Origin: Planctomycetota bacterium
Lineage (GTDB): Bacteria; Planctomycetota; Planctomycetia; Pirellulales; Pirellulaceae
Assembly: GCA_024277285.1 (NCBI GenBank)
Contig: JAJRVM010000074.1
Coordinates: forward strand, 1 to 64,000
Reading direction: 5' to 3'
DNA length: 64,000 bases
A program made the position numbers and the translations under genes. The notes below the pieces were generated by a model that saw nothing but the letters and a program-made list of their open reading frames with translations, was not told the DNA's origin and did not search any database. The stretch's first letter is position 1, and each line of letters opens with the position of its first letter. Of this stretch, positions 44,671 to 55,255 are shown piece after piece.

Positions 44671-47600
44671 ATGACCAATAAACCAATGCGAACATCTCGA
44701 TCTCGCCCCGTGGATCGCCACGTCGTACCGGCCGATGCCGCATCGGCTGGTGACGCCAGTCACACCGATGGCATACCGCACCGCGAACTCCCGCTGGCAT
44801 CCCAGCGCAACGCCGCGCAGGTGAGCCGACGACGCTTTCTGGAAGCGGCCGGGTTCACGTTCTCACTTGCCGCCCTGTCCGGCTGCCGTCGTGCCGACGA
44901 GGAGTTCGCGCTGCCCTTTGTGGAACAGCCGGCAGGACGTGTTCCCGGCGCCATGACCGAATACGCCTCGACCTGTGCCGGTTGCCCGGCGGCCTGTGGT
45001 TTGTTGATCGGCGTGCGCGACGGACGTCCGCTGAAGATGGAAGGTATGCCCGAGCATCCTCTTTCTCGCGGCGGTTTGTGTGCCGTTGGGCAGGCTCTTC
45101 CCTTGAGCTTGTACGATCGCCTGCGTCTGACGGTGCCGCAACAAGCTCAAAAGGATGCGACCTGGAGCGATGTCGACAAGGCGATCATGCAACAGTTGGA
45201 CGACGTTGCCAAGAAGGGTGGAGCGGTTCGGTTTGTAACGGGAACCACATCGAGCCCGACGCTCAACGCCAGCATCGCCCAATTCCTCGACCGCTTTGAA
45301 GATGCTCGGCACATTACATTCGATGCGATCAGCTGCACGGCGATCCTGGACGCTCACAAAGCAACTCATGGAAAACGTCTTCTGCCGCATTTCCATTTCG
45401 ACTTGGCGGAGGTCATTGTATCCTTTGGGGCCGATTTCCTTGGCACGTGGATATCACCGGTCGAATACACGGCTGCGTGGAGCAAGAACCGGGTACCGAC
45501 GGCGGATGATGCCCACATGTCGTACCATGTGCAATTTGAAGGCCGGATGTCGCTGACCGGCAGCAAGGCCGATCACCGCTACCGCCTGGCCTCGGACCAA
45601 TATGCCGTCGTCCTGAGTTATCTTGTCAAGCGACTCGCAACGCGCGCAGGCCAGACCGTTCCCGAAGGGACCGTTGGCACGCCCCCCGTTGCGCCAGCGG
45701 TACTGAGCGGTATTGTAGATCGGCTATGGCAAACTCGAGGCAAGAGCCTCGTCCTCTGCGACAGCCAGGACGTGGAAGTCCAAAAACTAGTCAACGCGAT
45801 CAACCACTACCTTGGCAACTATGGCAAGACCGTCGATATCAACAGACCGAGCCTGCAAAGACAGGGCAATGACGCGGATGTCCTGCAGCTCATCGAAGAA
45901 CTGGAAGACGGTAAGGTCGGCGCTCTGCTAGTCGCCGGTACCGACCTGATCCATAACCTTCCCAACGGCGCATCGGTCGCTGAAACAATCGGCTCGGTGC
46001 CACTCGTTATCAGCTTCGCGGACCGCCTGGACGATCTCGCCGCGCACGCCCATTTCGTCTGTCCCGACGTGCATCCCCTGTTAGCCTGGCTGGACGCCGA
46101 ACCGATCCGCGGCTTGGTCACTCTGCTGCAACCGACGATGCGACCGTTGGGTAAGACGCGACCGATATTAGAGAGCTTAGCTCGTTGGAACGGACAAGAT
46201 TTTTCCGCACTGCAGATCGTGCAGAAGACCTGGGAGAAGCAATTCTATCCGCAGGTCAAGAAGGGCTCGTTTCGAGATTTCTGGGAACGCGCGGTGCATG
46301 ATGGTTTTGTCGAACTACCGCTCGAGCAAAGCCGTACCGCGGAATTCCAAGCCGATCGCGTAAAGCTGCTCGGCGACCGACCTGCGAGCAAGGGCCTCAG
46401 CTTGGCTCTTTACAGCAAGGTTGGACTGTCGGAGAGTTGCCATGCACACAATGCCTGGTTGCAGGAACTACCCGACCCGATCACGAAGGTGACTTGGGAC
46501 AACTATGTCGCAGTCTCGGCGGCCGTGGCCGAGGATCTCCAAATCGTTGACGGCGACTTGGTGACACTCGCCACCGATGCTGGCAACTGCAGCGTCGACC
46601 TGCCAGCTCTCGTCCAACGGGGCCAGCACGATCGCGTCGTGGCCGTGGCTTTGGCCTATGGCGTGAAGGGAACCGACCGATTCGCCAACATCGGCCCTGA
46701 GTGGTTGGAGGGCCGGCCGACCACCGTCAAGGGCACACCGATTGGCAAGAACGTCGCCCCCTTCATTGCCACTCAGAATGGTACGTTTCGCTACGCCCGC
46801 GACGGTGTCACACTCACCAAGAAAGGTGGGCGTCAGGACCTGGCAGTCACGCAGACGTACGATTCGCTAACGGTTCCGAAAAGCGTAGCGCCGCGCGGCG
46901 CGGAGGTGCGCGACCTGGTCCAAAAGACCACGCTGCCGGCGTTCGCCAAAGACCCAAGCGCTGGCGCCCCGCATCATCACCACGACTCGGCTGACCAGCT
47001 TTGGCCCGACGACCATCCGAAACCACGCGCCAGTTGGGGGATGACCATCGATTTGAACAAATGCTCCGGCTGTTCCGCTTGCCTCATCGCGTGCCAATCG
47101 GAGAACAATGTCCCGGTCGTTGGCCGAGACGAAGTGCGGCGTCGGCGCGAGATGCATTGGATTCGCATCGATCGTTACTACTCAGGTGAAGGTGATGCCG
47201 TCCGCGTCGATCATCAACCGATGATGTGCCAGCACTGTGACAACGCTCCGTGCGAAACGGTCTGTCCGGTGTTGGCCACGGTACACAGCGACGAAGGCTT
47301 GAATGAACAAGCGTACAACCGATGCGTTGGAACGCGGTATTGTGCGAACAACTGCCCTTATAAGGTCCGGCGTTTCAACTGGTTCAAGTACCAGCACGAC
47401 GACGAGGTTCAAAATCTAGCGCTGAACCCGGACGTCACCGTGCGCATGCGTGGCGTCATGGAGAAGTGTTCGATGTGCATACAGCGCATCGAGCAGGCCA
47501 AGATCGGAGCACGGCGTCGTGGCGAACCGTTGGCTGACGGCGATGCCCAAACCGCCTGCCAGCAATCGTGTCCAGCTCACGCCATCACTTTTGGCAACTT

Positions 47601-47751
47601 GAACGATTCGGCCAGCCAAGTCCATGACACCGCGCAGAATCCGCGGTATTACCGAGTGCTTGAAGAGTTTAATTTTCGTCCGTCCGTGGGATATTTGCGG
47701 GTTGTAGACAACAGTGATGCGGAGGAAGCGGAGAATGGCAACCATGTCTGA
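44671..47751 (+). CDS. actB: Alternative complex III ActB (molybdopterin-like domain fused to iron-sulfur domain)
   Basis: The product is 1026 residues from ATG 44671, ten bases after actA; a longer frame from 44626 would overlap actA. A leader with [21 protein letters not shown] (about 52-72) has a twin-arginine-like start. The large middle part is the molybdopterin-type domain, which in this family binds no molybdenum, with [12 protein letters not shown] near its start. The last 240 residues are a ferredoxin-like domain: [37 protein letters not shown] and [12 protein letters not shown]...CQQSCP, enough for three [4Fe-4S] clusters and one [3Fe-4S]. It conducts electrons from the quinol site to the haem subunits. 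Confidence 0.93.
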   Translation: MTNKPMRTSRSRPVDRHVVPADAASAGDASHTDGIPHRELPLASQRNAAQVSRRRFLEAAGFTFSLAALSGCRRADEEFALPFVEQPAGRVPGAMTEYASTCAGCPAACGLLIGVRDGRPLKMEGMPEHPLSRGGLCAVGQALPLSLYDRLRLTVPQQAQKDATWSDVDKAIMQQLDDVAKKGGAVRFVTGTTSSPTLNASIAQFLDRFEDARHITFDAISCTAILDAHKATHGKRLLPHFHFDLAEVIVSFGADFLGTWISPVEYTAAWSKNRVPTADDAHMSYHVQFEGRMSLTGSKADHRYRLASDQYAVVLSYLVKRLATRAGQTVPEGTVGTPPVAPAVLSGIVDRLWQTRGKSLVLCDSQDVEVQKLVNAINHYLGNYGKTVDINRPSLQRQGNDADVLQLIEELEDGKVGALLVAGTDLIHNLPNGASVAETIGSVPLVISFADRLDDLAAHAHFVCPDVHPLLAWLDAEPIRGLVTLLQPTMRPLGKTRPILESLARWNGQDFSALQIVQKTWEKQFYPQVKKGSFRDFWERAVHDGFVELPLEQSRTAEFQADRVKLLGDRPASKGLSLALYSKVGLSESCHAHNAWLQELPDPITKVTWDNYVAVSAAVAEDLQIVDGDLVTLATDAGNCSVDLPALVQRGQHDRVVAVALAYGVKGTDRFANIGPEWLEGRPTTVKGTPIGKNVAPFIATQNGTFRYARDGVTLTKKGGRQDLAVTQTYDSLTVPKSVAPRGAEVRDLVQKTTLPAFAKDPSAGAPHHHHDSADQLWPDDHPKPRASWGMTIDLNKCSGCSACLIACQSENNVPVVGRDEVRRRREMHWIRIDRYYSGEGDAVRVDHQPMMCQHCDNAPCETVCPVLATVHSDEGLNEQAYNRCVGTRYCANNCPYKVRRFNWFKYQHDDEVQNLALNPDVTVRMRGVMEKCSMCIQRIEQAKIGARRRGEPLADGDAQTACQQSCPAHAITFGNLNDSASQVHDTAQNPRYYRVLEEFNFRPSVGYLRVVDNSDAEEAENGNHV

Positions 47752-49135
47752 TGCGAACACGCTTGCCAGACCGCCGTTGGTCACCGGTGACAAGACGATC
47801 AGCGACGTGACGCGCGACATCTGCGCGCCAATGGAAGCTCGACCGACGGCGTTGTGGTGGGCTGCGCTCGGGGTCGCCGCCACCGCCTTACTGGTCGGCG
47901 TCATTGCGGTTACCTACCAGATCGCGACCGGCATCGGTACCTGGGGCCTTAACAAGACGGTCGGTTGGGCGTTCGATATTACCAACTTCGTTTTCTGGGT
48001 CGGCATCGGTCATGCAGGGACCTTGATCTCGGCCGTGTTGTTTTTGTTCCGCGCGAAATGGCGGACGGCCGTCAACCGTTCGGCGGAGGCCATGACGTTG
48101 TTCGCCGTAATGTGTGCGGGCATCTTTCCGCTGATCCACATGGGCCGGCCTTGGCTTGCGTTTTGGATGGCTCCCTATCCCAATACCCGTGGCCCCCTTT
48201 GGGTCAATTTCAAGTCACCTTTGTTGTGGGATGTTTTCGCAATCTCGACCTATCTGGCCATTTCGGCCGTCTTCTGGTACGTCGGCTTGCTGCCCGACCT
48301 GGCAACCATTCGCGATCGCAGCCAGCCTGGTTGGCGGCGCCGCATCACCTCGATTCTTTGCCTCGGCTGGAATGGTTCCGCGCGCACATGGCTTCGCTAC
48401 GAAACGGTCTATTTGCTGTTGGCCGGGCTCGCTACGCCGCTGGTATTCTCGGTCCATACGATCGTCAGCATGGACTTTGCCACCGCCGTGATCCCCGGTT
48501 GGCACACAACGATTTTCCCACCTTATTTTGTGGCCGGAGCGATCTTCAGCGGCTTGGCAATGGTCCTGACCTTGATGCTCATCGCGCGCAAGGTCATGAA
48601 CCTGGAAGCTTACATCACGATTACACACGTTGATCGCATGTGCAAACTGATGCTGTCGATGGGCTGCATTGTTGGGCTGGCCTATGCGACCGAGTTTTTC
48701 ACTGCCGCCTATAGCGGCAACGGATACGAGCAGTTTGTCTTCAAGAACCGCGCATTAGGCCCTTTCAGTTGGGCCTACTGGACGATGGTGACCTGCAACG
48801 TCGTGATCCCACAAGTGCTCTGGTTCCGCAAGGCCCGGGCAAGCTTACCGCTCGTGTTTGTGGTCGTCATTTTCATCAATATCGGTATGTGGTTCGAGCG
48901 CTTCGTCATCATCGTCACCAGTTTACATCGCGATTTCCTGCCCTCCAGTTGGGCTGATTACACACCAACGACGATTGAAGTCGCAACGCTGGTCGGGAGC
49001 TTTGGTTTGTTCTTCACCTGCTTCCTGATCTTCTGCCGCATTGCGCCCGCCATTTCCATCGCGGAAGTCAAAGGGGCGGCCCACCTGAAGAAGCCGGCGC
49101 GGAACGAACCCGCTGCGGAGAGGAATATCGCATGA
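47735..49135 (+). CDS. actC: Alternative complex III ActC (NrfD/PsrC-like quinone-binding membrane subunit)
   Basis: The product is 466 residues from ATG 47735, overlapping actB by 17 bases with GGAGG 9 bases upstream. Ten membrane helices follow a 50-residue lead. Family features include [38 protein letters not shown] and the late [19 protein letters not shown]. ActC forms the main quinol oxidation site. Its stop overlaps actD (ATGA). Confidence 0.95.
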   Translation: MATMSDANTLARPPLVTGDKTISDVTRDICAPMEARPTALWWAALGVAATALLVGVIAVTYQIATGIGTWGLNKTVGWAFDITNFVFWVGIGHAGTLISAVLFLFRAKWRTAVNRSAEAMTLFAVMCAGIFPLIHMGRPWLAFWMAPYPNTRGPLWVNFKSPLLWDVFAISTYLAISAVFWYVGLLPDLATIRDRSQPGWRRRITSILCLGWNGSARTWLRYETVYLLLAGLATPLVFSVHTIVSMDFATAVIPGWHTTIFPPYFVAGAIFSGLAMVLTLMLIARKVMNLEAYITITHVDRMCKLMLSMGCIVGLAYATEFFTAAYSGNGYEQFVFKNRALGPFSWAYWTMVTCNVVIPQVLWFRKARASLPLVFVVVIFINIGMWFERFVIIVTSLHRDFLPSSWADYTPTTIEVATLVGSFGLFFTCFLIFCRIAPAISIAEVKGAAHLKKPARNEPAAERNIA

Positions 49136-49671
49136 GCACACGTGTTGTAACGGCAACCTTTGAACACCAGGACGATCTGCTGGCCGCCACCACCGCGGTG
49201 CGCAAGTCGGGACTGAAGATCATCGATGCGTTTACCCCTTATGCCGTCCACGGCCTCGATCGAGCGATGGGGCTGCGCCCATCCCGATTGACTTGGGTCT
49301 GCTTCATTTGCGGCATGATCGGCGCCTTCGGCATGCTTTGGTTCCAGCACTGGACCGCGGCCATCAGTTGGTCACTCGACGTCGGTGGCAAGCCTTGGAA
49401 CTCACTTCCATCGGACGCTCCGGTGGCGTTCGAGTCGGCGGTGCTGTTGGCCGGCTTCGGCTCCGTATTTGCGTTGTTCGCCGTCAGTCGTCTCTACCCC
49501 GGCAAACAACCACAAATCGTTGATCCACGCGTAACCGATGACCATTTCGTATTGGTGATCGACGAGACAGACGCTCGATTCAACTTGGCTTCCCTCACCG
49601 CCATGCTGCAGCAATTTGATCTTGTCAGCATCGAAGAGCGACTTGTAACCGAAGGAGGTATGCTGCAATGA
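49132..49671 (+). CDS. actD: Alternative complex III ActD (DUF3341 membrane subunit)
   Basis: The product is 179 residues; its ATG overlaps the actC stop by four bases and its own stop overlaps actE the same way. A soluble N-terminal part ([39 protein letters not shown]) precedes two membrane helices (about 52-75 and 100-122) and a short C-terminal domain. This is the family's standard layout. ActD packs beside ActC and is structural. Confidence 0.93.
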   Translation: MSTRVVTATFEHQDDLLAATTAVRKSGLKIIDAFTPYAVHGLDRAMGLRPSRLTWVCFICGMIGAFGMLWFQHWTAAISWSLDVGGKPWNSLPSDAPVAFESAVLLAGFGSVFALFAVSRLYPGKQPQIVDPRVTDDHFVLVIDETDARFNLASLTAMLQQFDLVSIEERLVTEGGMLQ

Positions 49672-50642
49672 TCAGCCGAACGAATACCGTTCTGGCCGTG
49701 CTGCTCGGAGGCGTCGTTCTGTTGGCCGCAACGTCGGGTGTGGACTATTCCAAGCCGAACGTGGAAGTCCTTGGCGGCATGTCGATGAAGTACACTCCCG
49801 CTTCCACGGCATTCGAACCCAATGCGGTCTTCCGCAACGGAATGACGCAACAGGAACCGATTCCGGGAACCATCCCTCGCGGTAAACTACCGTTACATAT
49901 CGCGCCACTTCCTGCGGGAATCGATCCGAAAACCGCCCCGCCCGAAGACGCCGTTCCCGGCAAGGAACTCGGCAATCCGTTTTCTCTTAGCCTGTTCGTG
50001 CAGCGTGCCACCAAGGAGGCCGCCGAGGAAAAAGCGTCCCAAGCCGAAGCTGCGGCGAAGGCGGCCAAAGAAGAAGCTGCCCAGAAAAAGGTTGCCAAAG
50101 AATCGACCAAGTCCGCTAACGAAGGCGCGGCGGCAAAAAACACAGCAGCAGAGAAGCAGGGTGAACAGAGCGCGGCCGAGGACAGCGGCGATCCGCAACA
50201 GTCTACCGCTCCAACGACGCCCGCCAAGACAAAAACGATCGAATCGCCGGACGTGGTTGGACAGCGTTATTTTCAGACGTCGGTTGACCGAGGTGGCGAA
50301 CTATTCCGTTCCTTTTGCGTCTGTTGCCACGGTCCCAAGGGCCAGGGGGACGGTTTGGTCGCCCAACGAGGCTATCCACCACCACCCTCGTTTCAGATTG
50401 GCAATTCGAAAATATGGAACGATGGTCAGCTATTTTACATCTTGACCAACGGCCGGCTTAACATGCCGCCGTTTGGCGTCCAGCTATCGAGAGAAAATCG
50501 CTGGGACTTGATCAACTACGTGCGTTCGCTTCAAACGACGGACTCGGCTACCACGGGAGACCAACCGGGACCGACCGACGCTGCGAACGAAGAAGCAAAC
50601 AAAGAAACATCAGATTCGCTATCTTTCTGGCATCAACGCTGA
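49668..50642 (+). CDS. actE: Alternative complex III monohaem cytochrome ActE
   Basis: The product is 324 residues, longer than typical ActE. The N-terminus (signal anchor, then the MxxxPAxxAFEPN and PIPGTIPRG segments) and the C-terminal cytochrome domain (QRYFQTSVDRGGELFRSFCVCCHG, haem at 217-221, with GRLNMPPF as Met ligand loop) are normal. Between them about 80 residues (113-195) are Ala/Lys/Glu-rich and probably disordered or coiled, parallel to the insert in ActA. ActE is a lipid- or membrane-anchored electron exit subunit. Confidence 0.92.
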   Translation: MISRTNTVLAVLLGGVVLLAATSGVDYSKPNVEVLGGMSMKYTPASTAFEPNAVFRNGMTQQEPIPGTIPRGKLPLHIAPLPAGIDPKTAPPEDAVPGKELGNPFSLSLFVQRATKEAAEEKASQAEAAAKAAKEEAAQKKVAKESTKSANEGAAAKNTAAEKQGEQSAAEDSGDPQQSTAPTTPAKTKTIESPDVVGQRYFQTSVDRGGELFRSFCVCCHGPKGQGDGLVAQRGYPPPPSFQIGNSKIWNDGQLFYILTNGRLNMPPFGVQLSRENRWDLINYVRSLQTTDSATTGDQPGPTDAANEEANKETSDSLSFWHQR

Positions 50643-50659
50643 CTTGGAGTGAGTGTCGC

Positions 50660-51829
50660 ATGACGACCGAATACAATCTGCCTCGAGAACAAAAGCGGCT
50701 CTTGAGTGGCATGGCGATAGGCGGTGCAGTCGTGTTACTGCTCGGCGCCGCCTTCACACCGATTCACGTCTGGAGCAATCTGCTGGTTGTGGTGTTCTAC
50801 CTCTTGACACTTGCTTTGGGCGGAGCGTTGTTTATTGCGTTGACCTACATTTCGGGGGCGGCGTGGCCAGTGGCGTTTCGCCGCATCCCTGAGGCGATGG
50901 CCGGACTGTTGCCGATCGCCGGCGTGGCGATGGTCGCCGTGTTGCTGATCCGAATGAACGCGTACGGTTGGCACTACCACGGCACCGGCGATCCTGGCAC
51001 GATGTGGTTCAAGGAGATCTGGCTGACTCCCACCTTCTGGATCCTGCGTGCTGCGGCGTACATCGCCATCTGGGTGATCTTGGCAACGCTACTGATTACA
51101 CAATCACGCAAGCAAGACGCAACCGGCGACACCGCGATCACGGTACGAAACGTCCGCTTGTCCGCATTGTTTCTGGTCGTCTATCCCATCACTTTTTCGC
51201 TCGCTTCAATCGATTGGATCATGGCACTCGAACCACTCTGGTTCAGTACGATGTGGGGCGTCTACAACTTTGCCGGAATGATCCAGGCGACGTTGGCGAC
51301 GATTGTCCTGTTGGGGCTGGTTTTGCGCAAACCAGGGCGACCGTTGCATGGCGTGTTCACTGACGAGCACTTGCATGATCTCGGCAAGCTATTGATCGGA
51401 TTCAGCTGCTTTTGGATGTACATCTGGTTCAGCCAATACATGTTGATCTGGTACACCAATATCCCCGAAGAAACATCTTATTTCATGGCCCGCACGCATG
51501 GCCCATGGGGACCGGTTGTCGTTGTTGCGATCGCGCTCAACTGGATCATCCCGTTCCTTGCACTATTACCGAGACCGGCGAAGCGGAGTGGTCGTATCAT
51601 GGTGCGTGTCGCGATCATCGTTTTGATTGGCAGGTGGGTCGACCTTTACGTGATGGTTGTACCATCCACGGTGTCCGATATGAGGGTGTTCGGAGTTTGG
51701 GAAGTGGCGGCGATTTGCTTAGGGATCGGCGTTGCCGGCTTGGCGATTTTCCGTTCGTTCGCATCGGCCGCTCCGGTGCCATCCCGGGACCCCTACTTGT
51801 CCGAAAGCATGCATTATCATGTCGAGTAG
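50660..51829 (+). CDS. actF: Alternative complex III ActF (NrfD-like membrane subunit)
   Basis: The product is 389 residues from ATG 50660, with GGAG 11 bases upstream. About ten membrane helices are seen, with the family segments YGWHYHG, YPITFSLASIDWIMALEPLWFSTMWGVY, CFWMYIWFSQYMLIWYTNIPEET and the closing WVDLYVMVVPS. ActF is the second large membrane subunit, thought to take part in coupling. It ends the act set. Cytochrome oxidase genes, often found next, are absent; an Rrf2 gene follows 123 bases on. An 8-bp inverted pair (CGTTACCG 51847, CGGTAACG 51906) lies in that gap. Confidence 0.94.
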   Translation: MTTEYNLPREQKRLLSGMAIGGAVVLLLGAAFTPIHVWSNLLVVVFYLLTLALGGALFIALTYISGAAWPVAFRRIPEAMAGLLPIAGVAMVAVLLIRMNAYGWHYHGTGDPGTMWFKEIWLTPTFWILRAAAYIAIWVILATLLITQSRKQDATGDTAITVRNVRLSALFLVVYPITFSLASIDWIMALEPLWFSTMWGVYNFAGMIQATLATIVLLGLVLRKPGRPLHGVFTDEHLHDLGKLLIGFSCFWMYIWFSQYMLIWYTNIPEETSYFMARTHGPWGPVVVVAIALNWIIPFLALLPRPAKRSGRIMVRVAIIVLIGRWVDLYVMVVPSTVSDMRVFGVWEVAAICLGIGVAGLAIFRSFASAAPVPSRDPYLSESMHYHVE

Positions 51830-51952
51830 GGAGCGGTATGACGACACGTTACCGCGCATTCCGACGGGCGAGCCACGAGTTTATCGGCACAGCACGAAGA
51901 TGATTCGGTAACGGGTTGCTTCACGGCAGCATACCGGGAGTCGGGCGTTAAT

Positions 51953-52432
51953 ATGATCTCAACAACGGTAGAATACGCGCTGCGCGCAGCGGTGATTTTG
52001 GCCTACCGGTATAATAGCGCATTGACTGGCGACAAGATCGCCGAATTGGCTCAGGTCCCCACTCCCTATCTCTTGAAGCTCATGCAACAACTGGTGCGGA
52101 GCGGGATTGTCCATTCGCAACGAGGCCGTGGCGGCGGATTTTCTCTTACTCGCGCTCCCAGCGAAATCACGATCTGGGATATTGTCGATGCGGTCGAGCC
52201 GTTCCAACGGATCGAAGCTTGTCCGTTGGGCGTCGAAGAACATGCCATGCTTTGTCCATTGCACCGCAAGATGGACCTGGCCTTGGAACATGTCGAAAAA
52301 GCGTTTCGCGATACGACGTTGGCGGACGTCGTCACCGATTGCGGCCAATCGAGCCCGCTTTGCTCCCTCCCCACGGTGGTAAAACTGGGACGACATCCGG
52401 CGAGACAAACAAAGCCACGGAAATCGAAATAG
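51953..52432 (+). CDS. Rrf2 family transcription regulator, probably iron-sulfur
   Basis: The product is 159 residues from ATG 51953. The winged helix-turn-helix (ISTTVEYALRAAVILAYRYNSA through RGRGGGFSLTRAPSEITIWDIVDAVEP) is standard for Rrf2. Cysteines at 90, 101, 130 and 137 could hold a cluster, as in NsrR, IscR and RsrR, but the C-x10-C spacing differs from classical NsrR (C-x4-C-x5-C), so the sensed signal is open: NO, oxygen or iron-sulfur status. Its place between the act genes and a multihaem cytochrome makes it the likely local regulator. Confidence 0.85.
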   Translation: MISTTVEYALRAAVILAYRYNSALTGDKIAELAQVPTPYLLKLMQQLVRSGIVHSQRGRGGGFSLTRAPSEITIWDIVDAVEPFQRIEACPLGVEEHAMLCPLHRKMDLALEHVEKAFRDTTLADVVTDCGQSSPLCSLPTVVKLGRHPARQTKPRKSK

Positions 52433-52806
52433 AAGAAGAGTTATAACCGTTCACGGAAACGAGAACGCGATTGGTACATTTAGAAAGCGACCGCTAATAA
52501 ACGCAGATAGACGCTGATGAACATTCACTCCGCCGGGCCTGCCCCGGTCGGGCGCACGACTGGTCAGCTACCAGCAACTCGCCCTTCGTCTTGCGCCGGT
52601 CGAACGTGAAGTTTTCCAGTAATCGTCGCTTTACTGAGACCGAATCAAGACGCGGTTGGCTTCAACGTTGGCCTCCCGCCTTTCAACTCGGGCGCCACTA
52701 GAAGCTGGATATTGGTTCCGTGGTTGGGGTGACGAGTCATTTGCAGCTTGAACCGCGTGAACGGTTACGAAATATCAATGCAGTTCGCAATATCACTGAG
52801 GTTGAA
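52433..52806. other. Gap before the multihaem cytochrome with a 10-bp periodic repeat
   Basis: At 52492-52521 three adjoining 10-base units CGCTAATAAA, CGCAGATAGA and CGCTGATGAA form a degenerate direct repeat. The rest shows no gene. The promoter of the cytochrome gene should be here. Confidence 0.5.
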
Positions 52807-55140
52807 ATGAATAGTGCGGAACGAGCGCAGGTGCCGTCTCCCGAGTCGATGGCGCCCGAGTCGATGGCAGAAGTGGAATGGCGGTCGTGGTTGACGGCCA
52901 TTGCCGGATCGCTGCTGCTGTACGAATCGATCACAGGCCTGGCCGTCTATCTACTTCCATTTAGCACATTCACTCAGTTTTCCGTGCTGCTTCACACTGT
53001 CATTGGCGTCCTGTCGATGATCCCACTCAGCTGGTATCTGGTACGGCACTGGTGGGTACGGCGGAAGGGAAATCTGAGCCATTTCCAATTACTCGGTTAT
53101 ATCGCATTGGCCCTGCTGGTCATCAGTACGATCAGCGGCCTGGTCGTCACCTGGCAGGGGCTGGTCGGCCCGCGTATGGAGTACGTCTGGGACATTGTGC
53201 ATTTGACCAGCAGCATTGCGCTGATGGTGCTGATCGTCGTGCATCTAGTCACGGTCATCGTCAAGAAGATAAACAACCCGGATGCGGCGGGCCGTTATCG
53301 CGCCGCACGCCGTGCCTTCTACTTACGCAGTTCGGTCGCCTGCCTGGCGCTGTTGGCGATCGGCGGAGTCTGGGCATTGCGGTACGATGAATCGACGGCG
53401 ATGGTCAGTTTCCCCGACCAATACAACTGGAAATTTGGCGAGGACCGACCGTTTGCTCCCAGCTTGGCGCGCGTTGACGATTCTGACTGGACCGAGCGCA
53501 CGTTGAGCGAACTGGTTGAAGTCCTTGGCCAAGATCAGCGCAGAGAATTGGCAGCGGCACTTGGGGTTCAGGCGAGCAATCCCGTTGGTTTTTTCGCGAG
53601 CGTTCGGTCGTACATGGACGAGAAAGAAATCGCTCCCGATCGGCGACAACGTGTCGAGACGGTTCTAACAAACGCGGCGAAAACGGTGAAGCAACACGGC
53701 GCGATCGCGGCGAACGTCTTAGCCGGTTCGGACAGCTGTGGTACCAGCGGATGTCACACACAGATCTATGAAGAATGGCTCCCCAGCGCCCACCGCTACT
53801 CGTCCATGGACGATATGTTTCAGCGTGTGCAGGTCTTCATGGCGAAGGAGACGTCACCCGAACACACGCGGTATTGTGCCGGTTGTCACGACCCCATTTC
53901 GCTGTTTAGCGGAGCCAAGAACTCCGGCAACATCACGCTCAGCGCAACCGGCGCTGACGAGGGGATTTCCTGTCTGGTATGCCACAGTATTGTCCAGACC
54001 GATGTACAAGGAAACGGTGACTATACGATCGCACCACCGCGACGCTACGCTTACGAAACGCACGAAGGGAAACTGGCCAAACTGGTCAGCGATTTCCTGA
54101 TTCGCACCTATCCGACGCAACACATCTCGTCCTACTCCCGGGCACTCTACAAGACACCCGAGTTCTGTGGCGCTTGCCACAAACAGTACTTAGACAAAGA
54201 AGTGAACACGGACATCGGCAAGGTCCAAGGCCAAAACCAATACGATAGCTGGAAAAACAGCCGCTGGCACCGGCCTGATGACCCTCGAAAGAACATCGGA
54301 TGCCGTGAATGCCACATGCCGCTGATCGACAGCGATGACCCGGCGCGAGGCGATGCGACCGACTATAACCGGACGCTGGCCGATGACAAACACCGTAGCC
54401 ATCGGACACTCGCCGGGAACCAGTACATCCCCGCCATCCATAAGTTGGAGGGTCATGAAGAACATATCGCCCTCACCGAGGCATGGCTGCAAGGCAAAAT
54501 CGACATCCCCGAGATCGCCGATAAGTGGGCGACGGGCCCGGTTGTCACCATGGAACTCATCGCCCCCGAAACGGTTACCGCCGGCGAAGAACTGTCCGTG
54601 CAAGTCATTCTCTCCAACAACAAAACGGGACACGACTTTCCGACCGGCCCCTTGGATATGATCGAGAGTTGGATCGAGCTGAAGGTCACCGACGACGTAG
54701 GAAAAGTGCTGTATCACAGTGGCACACTGGGGGCGGATGGCCGTGTCAAGGATCCGCAGATATGGTACAAGGCAGATGAATTCGATCGCCGTGGCGGTAC
54801 CATTGATCGCCACAATCTTTGGGATATGGTCGGCGCCAGCTACAAACGAAGCCTGTACCCAGGGGTGACGGACAGTGCGACCATCCAGCTTCAATGCCCC
54901 TCGATGGCACGCGGTCGCGTGGCACCTGACGAAAACCAGCCTGCCGGACAACGTCATGAAGAATACACGTTGCCCGCCATGCCCAAATCCGCTGGGAGGC
55001 AACTGACCGTTACCGGCATACTCTGGTACCGCAAAGCGAATCCTGAGTTCCTCGATCGCGTCTATGGTGCCGATGCGGCAATTCGGTCGCCTGTTACCCT
55101 ATTGACAAAAGCAACGACCCAAATCAAAGTCGCACCGTAA
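52807..55140 (+). CDS. Membrane cytochrome with b-type helices and five c-type haem motifs
   Basis: The product is 777 residues from ATG 52807 (GAGG 6 bases upstream). Four membrane helices (about 20-185) contain histidines placed like a di-haem cytochrome b561/DUF4405 bundle (LLHTVIGVLS, HLTSSIALMVLIVVH). After a fifth hydrophobic stretch (about 173-190), the large extracytoplasmic part has CGTSGCH at 311 (C-x4-CH) and CAGCH, CLVCH, CGACH, CRECH at 357, 389, 454 and 499. The C-terminal 200 residues are beta-rich with NNKTGHDFPTGP, a segment seen in multihaem cytochromes of the c554/HAO-linked type. It could take electrons from quinol to an outside acceptor or donor. The exact family is unknown to me. 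The start contains a 15-bp duplication (52840-52869). Confidence 0.8.
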   Translation: MNSAERAQVPSPESMAPESMAEVEWRSWLTAIAGSLLLYESITGLAVYLLPFSTFTQFSVLLHTVIGVLSMIPLSWYLVRHWWVRRKGNLSHFQLLGYIALALLVISTISGLVVTWQGLVGPRMEYVWDIVHLTSSIALMVLIVVHLVTVIVKKINNPDAAGRYRAARRAFYLRSSVACLALLAIGGVWALRYDESTAMVSFPDQYNWKFGEDRPFAPSLARVDDSDWTERTLSELVEVLGQDQRRELAAALGVQASNPVGFFASVRSYMDEKEIAPDRRQRVETVLTNAAKTVKQHGAIAANVLAGSDSCGTSGCHTQIYEEWLPSAHRYSSMDDMFQRVQVFMAKETSPEHTRYCAGCHDPISLFSGAKNSGNITLSATGADEGISCLVCHSIVQTDVQGNGDYTIAPPRRYAYETHEGKLAKLVSDFLIRTYPTQHISSYSRALYKTPEFCGACHKQYLDKEVNTDIGKVQGQNQYDSWKNSRWHRPDDPRKNIGCRECHMPLIDSDDPARGDATDYNRTLADDKHRSHRTLAGNQYIPAIHKLEGHEEHIALTEAWLQGKIDIPEIADKWATGPVVTMELIAPETVTAGEELSVQVILSNNKTGHDFPTGPLDMIESWIELKVTDDVGKVLYHSGTLGADGRVKDPQIWYKADEFDRRGGTIDRHNLWDMVGASYKRSLYPGVTDSATIQLQCPSMARGRVAPDENQPAGQRHEEYTLPAMPKSAGRQLTVTGILWYRKANPEFLDRVYGADAAIRSPVTLLTKATTQIKVAP
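52840..52869 (+). repeat. 15-bp tandem duplication at the start of the multihaem cytochrome gene
   Basis: CCCGAGTCGATGGCG (52840-52854) and CCCGAGTCGATGGCA (52855-52869) encode PESMA-PESMA. Confidence 0.9.
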
Positions 55141-55255
55141 GGTCACAGCCGGCAGCAGATTCCCAACCGTTCCCACAGCCAAGCGGTCTTGGCGACGCCT
55201 CTGTTGGCACCCTGCGCATTTTGATCGCGCGGCTCATTGCAGGACTGTCAACCAT

